Assembly: GCF_932526225.1 (NCBI RefSeq)
Contig: NC_064036.1
Span: forward strand, 14,067,181 to 14,131,180
Reading direction: 5' to 3'
DNA length: 64,000 nucleotides
DNA from: Nematostella vectensis
Taxonomy: Eukaryota; Cnidaria; Anthozoa; Actiniaria; Edwardsiidae
Part shown: one piece after another, positions 37,662 through 47,643 of the stretch
How positions within the stretch are numbered: position 1 is the first letter of the stretch
Layout of the letters: each line of letters opens with the position of its first letter
Notes under the pieces: model-generated
The model's input: only the letters and a program-made list of their open reading frames with translations
Databases searched by the model: none
Told to the model about the DNA's origin: nothing
Program-made: the position numbers and the translations under genes

Positions 37662-38017
37662 AATTTCATTAGGGACTTTAATCCTTAGTTATCCAAGCTT
37701 ATTATCTGATGATAATACCTGTAGTGAAAGTGTGGTTATTAATGTAGTCAAGTTGTTTTGATGTATGAAAAAACATGTAAATATTTGTATTAGCCCTGTC
37801 TTTCAAGGTTTATTAAATATAGACCTCAACACAGGCATATTTATATCATATCTTGTACATAGTTAGAAATAGAACTATGTTGGGTACTGCATTTTCTAAA
37901 ATTCACTTTACTCCAATTTTGAGTGCAAAATTAAAAACTAAAGTAAAAAGAAAGTGGTTTTGATAGCTCCAGCGTGAAAATGTATGATGTTTGATGTATG
38001 AAGTTTATGATTTCTGT

Positions 38018-38023
38018 AATAAA
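38018..38023 (+). terminator. Candidate distal poly(A) signal
   Basis: AATAAA about 495 bases past the SNAG factor stop codon; an alternative to the nearer hexamer. Confidence 0.4.
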
Positions 38024-38189
38024 TAAGTTTTCTTGAAAATGGTATTGATTGCACTAAGTGTTGTTTGATGGACATCTTTGTGTCCATTGTTTTCACAGGG
38101 GGTACTTAAGTGACATACTAGACCACAAGAAGTGTGATTAGACCCACTAAGCATTTAGCAGCCACATGGAATAATTTTGAATGCTAAAA

Positions 38190-38543
38190 ATGGCGGGAAC
38201 CGAAGATGTTGCTAATATCAGAGAAACTAACAGCTCAGATATTCATATTCCCCCCCCTAATCGATTCCGATGCCTTTTCTATTTGAACTTTTACGATTTG
38301 GTCGGACAGGAATGCAATAATTTTACTCGTGTTTACAACAGTGTAATTTCACGGGGTTTGAATAAATTACCCGGGGAAGTTTGTGGGGAATTAAAAACAA
38401 CAAATAATGGAGACATCACAAATAACGAAAGAAGAAAACATATTGAAGATAGAATCATTGCCTGTTTTGAATTCTCAAGTTTTCGTATTCTCTCCATGAC
38501 CAAGAAGGAATCGAGCGCACGAAACAAAGAAAATAAACATTAA
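38190..38543 (+). CDS. Possible small intronless gene, 117 codons
   Basis: Single ORF starting AAAATGGCGGGAACC, a strong start context (an upstream in-frame ATG at 38181 is weaker). The product begins MAGTEDVANIRE, has one region with FYLNFYDLVGQECNNF and ends in a basic, lysine-rich tail. No signal peptide, membrane segment or known domain recognised. It lies 650 bp past the SNAG factor stop. Composition looks protein-like, but a chance ORF is not excluded. Confidence 0.35.
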   Translation: MAGTEDVANIRETNSSDIHIPPPNRFRCLFYLNFYDLVGQECNNFTRVYNSVISRGLNKLPGEVCGELKTTNNGDITNNERRKHIEDRIIACFEFSSFRILSMTKKESSARNKENKH

Positions 38544-38757
38544 ATGCCTTGTAAAAAAAGCGGGAATTTCCTTGGTATCGCGCGCGGGCGTCGCGCATGA
38601 CTTCCTAAGCCAGAGTTTCTCAGAAACGTAACTTGTTTGACAGAATCACAAAATAAGCACATTGAATCGGAGAGAAACATTCATTTTTGCTTAATTTTTT
38701 TTTATCCATTACACTGCAGTCAGTCTATTACATCACTTTGCATTTGCCCATTTATCA

Positions 38758-39150
38758 ATTATAATTCAAAAGTATATTGTTGTCCTACCATACCAGTTGG
38801 AGGCGATTAGCGCATGAAAGCAAAATTTGCACAAAGAGAAAGCACCTTGGATTTCCCGCCAGAAATTTAGCTCGATTCAATTCAAATTCATTTGCCTCTA
38901 TCAATTAATTCAAAGGTATATTATTGTCCTACAATACCAGTTGGAAGCGATTAGCGCATGAAAGCAAAATTGCACAAAGAGAAAGCACCTTGGATTTCCC
39001 GCCAGAAATTTAGTTCAATTCAATTCAAATACCTCTTTATCAATTAATTCAAAAGTACATCATTGTCCTACCATACTAGTAGGAGGCGATTAGCGCATGA
39101 AAGCAAAATTGCACAAAGAGAAAGCACCTTGGATTTCCCGCCAGAAATTC
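38758..39150. repeat. Three tandem copies of a 140-bp unit
   Basis: Units with AATTCAAAAGTATATTGTTG, GGCGATTAGCGCATGAAAGC and CACCTTGGATTTCCCGCCAG, spaced 143 and 139 bases apart. Each contains TTTCCCGCC, matching the E2F consensus. Confidence 0.85.
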
Positions 39151-39303
39151 AAAGAGTCGCAGCAGTCAAAAGTTCGCTTTGTTTGACAGGGTGACAACGC
39201 GCGTTTGAAGGCGAAAATAAGCTTCCGAAAACATCGGCATAGAAAACAAAAAGAGCTTGCACTAACAAAGGGCTATACCATAGCTGTAGCAGGCGTCGAA
39301 TGT

Positions 39304-39323
39304 ATGGGGGGGGGGGGGGGGGG
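39304..39323. repeat. Poly-G run
   Basis: About 20 consecutive G. Length likely unstable. Confidence 0.8.
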
Positions 39324-39361
39324 CACAATATAGAAACACGCCCCCTCGTGGTTATTTCCAT

Positions 39362-41560
39362 GTAATTTTTGAATATTGGTTACGGTTCCTGATTTTGATT
39401 TCCTGTGAGTATTATCTTCTGATTCAACTTGCTCTACGCTTCAAATGTCTAATATCGCAATTCAAAGACTACTTGTGGGTCCTTTTATGCGGCACGACAC
39501 ATTACTCGACTTCCCGCCAAAACTTCAAAATAATTACCCTAATAATGTGTCATTTTGCAAGCTTATTTGTCCACATAGTGTTCTTTTATCGATAATAAAA
39601 ACTTAAGTAATGCAGTAATGTTTATGCTTCCACTGGGATTTATTTGACTTTTTCGGATTTAATTTTTTCTTTTGATGTCCATTCTTGAAGTTCGGAGGGA
39701 CTCTGGACAATTCACGGCAAACACTTGAAAATGCTAACAGGGCCGATGCACCCACTCGACGCTCTGCATTTGACGCGAGTGTTCTCAATTCAATCGGCGA
39801 AATGGGGTGAAAAACCAAAAAAAAAATCACTTAGATATAAATACCCTTTATTTATTATGCGGCTTAAAATCTGCACGAGTGAGTTAAGAGGAGCATAAGT
39901 GAGATTTCCATAACAAAGCATTTCATAAATTACGCATTACGATTAGGAACACTGTTTTCATTGCTACGCAATAAGCCCGCAAAGCTCGCCACAATAGAAC
40001 TAAGGATTTGCAGCCCCGCACGTGCAGAACAAAATGGCCCATATATGCTATTCCAAAAAGGGCGCGAAAACTCACAAGAAGGATCAAGAGCATGATAAAA
40101 AAAAGAAAAAAAGAGAAGATAGTGATTATGTAAAAGTTATAATAATAACAGTTTTAGGATGATTATTAAAAAAACTCATGAAGTCATGTAACTTGTAATG
40201 AAAAATATGTATACCATATATTACAGTAAGACAATAATTTATTTATCGAAGAGAAAGACCTTTAAAGGTGGCTTAAAAACCATTCCTAATTTCGGCTAGA
40301 TGTTCGGAATGCGCCTAGGTTTTTGTAAGGAGAAATAGGTCAGAAATATAAACTGAAGTCTGGTTTACAACTGTCCCCCCTGTCAATTTAAAACTCTGTC
40401 TTCTATTTCCTTTAGACTGCCTTATACTTGTATACAGTATATATCGCTTCCCAAACCCCAGAATTGTTTGCTATGTCAGACCCCAACACCTTTCCTTCTA
40501 TATCTGTATATTTGTTGTTTGTGCTACGGGTTTGATAGTCATCTAGCGCAGGTAAAGTGTTCGCAATTAGCGTAGAGGAGACCTTATTTTATTCATACTG
40601 CCATGTCGTGTTTGATCACAGACTATTCTTATGCATCCCTGTCTCCCGCTGTTTCTTATACTGATTAAATTCAAAATGCATCCATTCACCTCCTTAACAA
40701 ATGTTTAAAATTTCAAAATTTTGAACTCGATTGCCCCAAAAAGGAATGATTCTTGGGTCCTTACAAGGTTTATCCTAAGAAATCATCACAGTCATCATCA
40801 AGAAATCATCAAATCACAGTACCTCATTTTGTTAATCTATTTAGTTTGCAAACTTATAAATTCCAGATATCGCAGAACAACAATATCATGATTATCTCAA
40901 ATTCAGAAAACAACATAACATATATTAGAGCTTGCGAATGGATATTTTTAATGATGCTTTTAACCTTTCGCGTTTCGTTCAAACAATCTTTGCATGGATG
41001 GTGATCAGAACACATCCCAGGGTATGCTAGGTTTTTGATCATCAATTAATATTGATAATATGGGAAAGCGCTTACGCACCTAATTGTGCAATGAATGGGA
41101 AGAACGATTTCAGCCTGATCAGCCTTCTTCAAAACAATAAGAAAAAGTTATGTTCAATAATTCAACACGAGATTGGGGATAAATAGCAATAACGAGTGAC
41201 TTTATTATTATGGTGGCTACAATAATAACAAAGTAATTTTCTCTAGACAAATCAAATCCATTCTTCGTAAAGGTTTAAGACTACAGTTTTAAAATTTGTT
41301 GTCTTATGGTCCAAATTCGGAGACAAGGCCGTTTGAAAACAAATTTTCACAACCGAGAAGTCGAATCGCTAAAATCCGAGATTCGAGATGACTTAAAATT
41401 TCTAGGTAGCATTCGCCGCCCCTCAACCATGGATCTAGAGAGAGATGATGGTTCATGGAGCAAAATACTCCAAAAATGTATCCATAATTAAACATCCTTT
41501 TGATTAATGCCACTGTAAGAATAAAGAAATGACCGTTAAAGAGAAGAGAAGATATTTAGA
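39362..41560. other. No gene recognised
   Basis: AT-rich spacer with short ORFs only. One more CCCGCC-type motif occurs near 39513. Confidence 0.4.
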
Positions 41561-41574
41561 TAAATATATATAAA

Positions 41575-41950
41575 AAAACGTGTATAACAAACATTTTATC
41601 CATCGAAACGAGAGTCTATATATATCGGTAGGCTCATTTGAGAACCAACAACGTGTGCATCTCATTTCAAGGAAGAATACGGGCGTAACAAAAAGACAGC
41701 TAGCGGGGATTTGTCGCGCACAAAAGCAGCTAAACGCAACCAACAAAACAACACTAATACAAGGCTGTAACACACCACACATACCGATACTTCGAATTTC
41801 TTCTTGAGCTATAATAGACATTCAGCAGCTGAAGAATTCTTATTCGATCTATAGAAGAATATAAGCGAAGTTTGTCCTTGAATTCCGACACGGGGAAAAT
41901 TCACACAATAGCGGTATTGTCATGTCGGGAAGTCAAAGGAAATGCTCCCC
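41575..41950. repeat. Diverged duplicated segment, copy 1
   Basis: Resembles 43068-43480: the shared blocks are ACGAGAGT, GAATACGGGCG, AACAAAAAGACAGCTAGC, GGGATTTGTCGCGCAC and GTCCTTGAATTCCGA, in the same order and orientation. Frames are not conserved between copies. Confidence 0.65.
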
Positions 41951-41959
41951 ATTCCGTCG

Positions 41960-43060
41960 ATTCAACCCTTCCACTTGTAAAAATAACCTTTGCGATGCTT
42001 ATGTGCAAGCCGTCAGAAATTTTGAGTGTGAAAAGGACTATTTTCCCACTTTAGCTTGCATTGGTAGTATCCTTTTATTTCATTAGAGGTTCTCGGAGTC
42101 GCATCTCCCCCTGGCAAGGACCTGAAACGTGTTGAGCAATCATGCGTTGTTTAGTTGTTTACGAAAGATGTATCTGCATAAAGTAGAACTCGTAAAAAAA
42201 AAAGTCACAAGTCTTCACCTCATCTAAATGCTATCATAATTCATGGCATCTACATAGGAATAGTTTTGTTACTTTCCATTGCTTGTTTGATTTAAAAAGA
42301 TGGTTCTCTCTCGTTTCTTTTTCTCCTGAGTTCAGGTGTGGAATGACAAAGCTTTGAATTGCGTTTTGTATTTTGAAAAACATTTTAATTAAAAGTTGTG
42401 AAAGGATTTCTCTTTATTCAACCTCCTTTACAGAACAAGGGCAAAATAGAAATTACGCCTGTGAAACGTGTAACGGAGTGGCAAAATCAACGGTTTACAG
42501 TACTGAATCTCAGATAAGAGCCGCTTAAATGGTTAAGGCCTGTGTTTCGCCAAGAGAATGTTTGTCAAAATTAAACCCGCTACAATGCGTTAATGGAACA
42601 GCACACAAATGACAACGATTTCAGTTTCTGCTTAGTGTAAAACAACTATCCATCCCATTTATTCCCTACAAAGACAGCACAAAATAAACATCTCTAGAGC
42701 AACGTTTGCACGAAATATCTGAAATAGTTCTAGAATTCAACGCGCAAGTAGAACAAACCTTCCTGGGGAAAATCAATGTCACGTGACTTGTTTGCTCATG
42801 GTGGCTACGAAGAACAAGAATATTTCACCTGGAGTGTAAAATTGAAATCCTTTTTAAAAGAAAGTATTATGCTTGTACTTTCGACGTACATCATATCCAA
42901 ACAGCTTCGAAGTTTGTTTATCCTCTCAAATAGCCAATCTGCAAAATCATAATGCGTATCCCAATGTATGCCAAGTGAACATTCCATACCTACTCTACTT
43001 TGGAGGAAAAAAATTCTCGTGAGATACAAGGAAGAAAGCGAAGCACTTGTAAGAACTAAG
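41960..43060. other. Spacer between duplicated segments
   Basis: No gene or repeat recognised. Confidence 0.35.
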
Positions 43061-43067
43061 TTATTAA

Positions 43068-43480
43068 AACCGTGTACAACAAGCAATTTATTAATCATAA
43101 AACGAGAGTTGAGATCGACAGACTTATTCGAGAACCATCGCCGTCTGTATCTGATTTCACGGACGAATACGGGCGGAACAAAAAGACAGCTAGCTGGGAT
43201 TTGTCGCGCACGAAAGCAATCAACAACAAAAAAAATACACTGTTCAACAATTAGGCCTACTGCAAATAATTATATGAATTTTAACTCCGAAATACAATAG
43301 GTATCTATCCACCTTTTAACTGCTTGAACCCTATAGGTAAAGTTGAGGAATTCTCTTTTGATAATTAGACATGTATTCATCAAAGTGCGTCCTTGAATTC
43401 CGATGGGGAAAGTCGGCGTAAAAACAAAGGGGATATCGGTTTGTCGGAAAGCCAAGGGAGATCTTGTCTCTAGCAGATCT
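43068..43480. repeat. Diverged duplicated segment, copy 2
   Basis: See 41575-41950. The minus strand has a short open stretch (QLAVFLFRPYSS) whose equivalent in copy 1 reaches a stop soon after, so a coding origin is possible but unproven. Confidence 0.65.
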
Positions 43481-43696
43481 AATTACTAAATACTTTACAT
43501 TCCATCCATTCACTCTTTAGACCGCATGAACTCCAAGTTTGACTGCTTGGATGTGCCTAATATGACATATTTTGAATCAATTTGTATGTCCGTGGAGTTG
43601 TTTATAATAACATTGAATGGTCCGTTTCTACTGCAAATCTCTTTTAGATTAGGCTTTAAGTAATACCAAACATCTACAGTTTAAAAATTCTTTAAT

Positions 43697-43927
43697 ATAC
43701 ACCTATATTTCTATTAAGGTTGCAACGCGAATCGATGTATCGTAACCCGCAGTGGTTCATGATTAACGTATAAATGGCTGTATATCCTGGTCTCTGAACG
43801 CCATGGTGCATAAACAAGAATTGTTTTTATCAACTATTAATTTGGTTTATAATTGATACCCACGAAGCACTGCGGGTTACGATACATAGATTCCACAAGT
43901 GCAACCTATTTTGAAATAGGTGTATAG
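43697..43927. mobile_element. MITE, 231 bp, ACACCTATTT termini
   Basis: Ends TATACACCTAT and ATAGGTGTATA; inner arms GATGTATCGTAACCCGCAGTG and CACTGCGGGTTACGATACAT pair almost perfectly. The terminal ACACCTATTT motif and overall size match 58928-59163. No ORF. Confidence 0.85.
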
Positions 43928-44314
43928 GGGCCTAATCCTGAATAAAGACAAACAGAGGCTCCCTTTACTAGAAAGGTTTATAAAATAAAAACATGTATTT
44001 GAGTAAATACCTGTTGGCATTTAAAAAATGTCTTATAACATAGGTACGCATAAAACCAAAAGAAGAAAACCGTTTTCCTTTATGAAATGCATACTCATCA
44101 TTCAGGTTCGGGTGTGCGCACAGCCCTTTTAGTGCGCAGGTTCAAGTAGCTACAATAATGAATACTTCGCGAACTTCAAGACTCGCGAAAAATATTCAGC
44201 AGCCGCTAAGGGACAGATTGTTCGGTTTTGTTTCTGTATATTGGCCCTATTTTAGTTGTTGATTGACATTAATTTCTCGTAAAAAAGATAAATTAAAGTC
44301 ACTCGAATTTCATA

Positions 44315-44617
44315 CAGGCCCGTACCCAGGGGGTGCACCCCCCCCCCCCCCCCCACAACAGCCGCAGGTCCACTTTCGGTTCCCAATAGACGTGCTATTT
44401 GTAGACAAAACTATAAGGTATAAGCTAGATCAGCTGGCATGTAGCGAAATCTGACAAGAAACATCCTGTGGAGATACTGCAAAGGCATAAAAAAATCTTA
44501 TTTTGTTTTTTTTCAGGGGTGTGATTTTTATCAGAGAACTCCCCCCCCCCCCCAAACAGGTCCCCCTTTTCGAATTTCGCCCCCCCCCCCCCAAGAAAAA
44601 TCCTGGGTACGGGCCTG
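44315..44617. mobile_element. MITE, 303 bp, with perfect 5-bp target duplication
   Basis: Ends CAGGCCCGTACCCAGG and CCTGGGTACGGGCCTG are exact inverted repeats. TCATA flanks both sides (44310-44314 and 44618-44622), a target site duplication. C homopolymers lie inside both ends. No coding capacity. Confidence 0.92.
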
Positions 44618-44622
44618 TCATA

Positions 44623-46140
44623 TTCGCGAATATAATTCCCCTGCAAACACAATTTTCCCCCACGATCGCAAAATTAAAGACTCGCGAAATGTGCTGAGAA
44701 AATTTTCGCACAAAAATATAGAATAAGATACCTCCTATGCACATCTAAACGAAAACCCTAAATAATAGGTGGGACAATTTCAAGGTTCTGTAAGACACTC
44801 TAATTTGTTTATCATAAGAGTTGAGAAGCAAAGGGCTAGGGTTAATCTTACATTATTTACAGTTCTCGTTTTATTCCAATCTTTCAATGCAATATGCATT
44901 TTTCATACACGTAATTGTATAGAGGCCTATTCAACCACATCTTGGTTGACCTTTTAATTCGATATTTGGAGTAAATAATGGCAAATTTCAAATTGTAAGG
45001 TCGTGTTAGATTATATTCGCTTGATTTTTTGCATAGATGTTCCTTGTGTAATATAAAACAAAATAAGCTTCAGTATTTTTTGGTATATAATCTATTCTAG
45101 AGATACTGCAAATTGTAAGACTCTTGATTTATTTAAAATTGCATCAACAACTTTGCTCAATTATATCTCAAAAACAGATAATCTACCAAAAAAAAAAACA
45201 CTAAGACTTTTTTTTATTTTATATCATTCAAGGAACCTCTAGGCAAAATATAAACAATATTTTTAAATAGTTTAAAAACTAACAAAACCTTAAAGTTTTA
45301 ATTTTGCCATTTTTTGCTCCTGTCGACAGAGACTCTTAAAATGTAATGGTTGATGCGTTTAAAATTATATAGGCCTCTATCTACATTCATATCAAAGTGA
45401 TCCCGATATGCTGAGTTTATAACACTTCCAGAAAATTGGAAAGATAGTATTTGAACTCGAGAGTATCAATTCCTGTCAAAGAAAAAAATTAAATCAAGAG
45501 CAATCTAAGATAACAAAGAAATTTAAGAATTTCACATGATATAATTTGTCTGCATGAAAAGGTACCTTAGAAATCTTATTATCTCCCAATTTCCAATCCG
45601 CTTTTGGATCCAGGAAGCTTGTATATTTCTTTTTTTTGCCAAAAAAGTTGTATGGATTTTAAACATACCAATTTTAACCACCATGCCCTTCAGTAGACAT
45701 TAGATAAATAGGTTATCAGGGATTTATAGGCCAAGCACCTCTCCCCAAGGATCATACAAGATGTATGTTGTCAATGCTATAGCTGCTAGAGGAGTTGGCA
45801 TGAGAAAAAAAGAACAAGGAAGCCATCAAGATTATAATAATAATAATAATAATAATATATATATATATATATGTGAGCCTCTCACAAACACCGCAATCTC
45901 ATTGTCAATTGATTGTAAGAGGGTTTGTGAATTATTTGTGAATCACTGCTAAGATATTAAAGACTGGATAAATTAAAATGATGTCATCATAATAATAAGC
46001 TTCTTGTTGATGACTGGGTTTTTGTAAGTACAAACATTACCTTTAAAAGAAGCTAGCAAGATGTTGCAAGCCTGCTCAGATTCCTTATCGTCCTTGGCCA
46101 AATTAATTTAGTTCAATAATGTTAGAGTTTATGTGAATGT
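44623..46140. other. No gene recognised
   Basis: AT-rich spacer downstream of the charged-tail membrane protein. Contains an (AAT)n-(AT)n microsatellite at about 45833-45873. Confidence 0.4.
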
Positions 46141-47232
46141 CTATTCCTCCTCTATAATGAGCTCCTCTTCATCCTCATCTATGTACTTTTGCCGTTTGTA
46201 AATGGTTTCTTCATTCTCATCCTCTCCTTCATCTTCGTTCTCTTCTTGTTTATTACCACCTTCATGTCTTTTCTCTTCTTTTTTCTCATTTTTTTCCTGC
46301 TGTTTCTTATGCTTTGTTTCCTTTTTCTCATTTCTTGCATTCTCCTCCTGTTTATCCTTTTCCTTGCTCCTCTTTGTCTCACCTGTTCCACCCTCTATGG
46401 GCTCAACTCTGTACACCTCCATCATAAATGGACGCATGAATCTTTTCTGTTTCTCTAGTTCCCCTTTAAGTTTCATTAAATCGTTCGGTACTTGCACAAC
46501 TCTTCCAACCATTAGCATGTCTTGCTTGCTAGCTAGTCCCTCCTTAAGCTTTTTAACTTTAAGAGGTACCCTGGCAATCATATTCAATGCATGATACCTC
46601 CCCTTCACACTGCGCCAAGAAGCAAGCAACAAAAGCCTTGCCACCTTAACAGCTTGTCCATTTACCATTGCCGACGTTGTTAAATTCAGATTAACAATTT
46701 GACGGAAAGGAACCTTGATGGCTACCCTAGGAGTTGATAGCGAGAGTCTGTAAGATGATGGTAGTTTGGACTTTGCCAGGCATTCCTCTTGGCAAGCTCT
46801 TTTCAAAAACTCTGCAGCTGTTGTTTTCAAACTAAATCGCGTGCCAATATCTTCGTTTCTTAGTTCAATTGGTGAGCACATGTACACACGGATAGTTGGG
46901 AAAATTAGAGCAGCGACTGCAATAGGTAGGATCCCTTTTAACATTACACTACGAAGTTTCTTGGAGTAGACGGCAATAAGTACGGGTAATAGAAGTGGCA
47001 TTGCAATAACAAACCCATCACTAATACTTCCAAACACTCCACCGACATTATTCAAAACATCCCCTCCAACGCTTATAATCCAAGCGAGGGAAGGAAACAC
47101 AAACAACGCTAAAAAGAAATAGTACTTAAAGCTATGAGGCTCTTCTTTTTGCTTGAACTTTCTTCCCTTTCTTTCCGTGCGTTGTGTCTGGTTTTCATCA
47201 GCATTGTTGGAAATCTCCCTTAACCTCGCCAT
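46141..47232 (-). CDS. Intronless three-span membrane protein with charged tail
   Basis: One uninterrupted ORF of 363 codons from the ATG at 47232 (AAAAGATGGCG context); an upstream in-frame ATG gives 402 codons but the added N-terminus looks like untranslated leader. Hydrophobic segments lie near residues 37-56 (YYFFLALFVFPSLAWIISVG), 74-90 and 100-116. A mixed middle region of about 170 residues follows. The last 90 residues are almost wholly K, E, D, N and Q, ending in a run of glutamates. No family recognised. Topology suggests an organelle or ER membrane protein with a cytosolic charged tail (inference). It is head to head with NCAPD3, 411 bp between the starts. Confidence 0.75.
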   Translation of the reverse strand: MARLREISNNADENQTQRTERKGRKFKQKEEPHSFKYYFFLALFVFPSLAWIISVGGDVLNNVGGVFGSISDGFVIAMPLLLPVLIAVYSKKLRSVMLKGILPIAVAALIFPTIRVYMCSPIELRNEDIGTRFSLKTTAAEFLKRACQEECLAKSKLPSSYRLSLSTPRVAIKVPFRQIVNLNLTTSAMVNGQAVKVARLLLLASWRSVKGRYHALNMIARVPLKVKKLKEGLASKQDMLMVGRVVQVPNDLMKLKGELEKQKRFMRPFMMEVYRVEPIEGGTGETKRSKEKDKQEENARNEKKETKHKKQQEKNEKKEEKRHEGGNKQEENEDEGEDENEETIYKRQKYIDEDEEELIIEEE

Positions 47233-47643
47233 CTTTTGTTTATGGTACAATTTCGACAACGATAACAGCAATTTAACGTATCTGAAATGAAGTGCTAAGC
47301 GGTGAACACGTATGATGTTTGTGATCAGCGTGATAAATTTGATTTGCAAAATTAAAGCCCGAAATGGAAGAAAATAGAGAAAATCAATCAGGTGAAAGAC
47401 CTGTGGCTGTTGTGTTCACGTGGCAATTCCACATACATTAGCTTGAGGGTGGGGGAAGGGTAGAGAATATGCCTTACAAACAACTCTTTAACTTATAAGG
47501 TTTAAAAACAAAAAATTGTATCAAACTATGTTGATATAAATCTTAAATTAATCCGAGGGCTTTTTTGTAATTTTTTTCAAAGTTTATTCCAGTTAAAACC
47601 AAGGATAATTTTGAGTTCCATGCCTACCCACCCTACGTAGAAT
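47233..47643. promoter_or_regulatory. Shared upstream region of two divergent genes
   Basis: 411 bp between the start codons of the minus-strand membrane protein and plus-strand NCAPD3. It must hold both 5' leaders and probably both promoters. No TATA box at a convincing place; specific factor sites not identified. Confidence 0.5.

Larger units (their letters stand above)
37523..38040 (+). other. 3' UTR of the SNAG factor gene
   Basis: AT-rich sequence after the stop codon with candidate AATAAA signals at 37656-37661 and 38018-38023. Confidence 0.5.
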
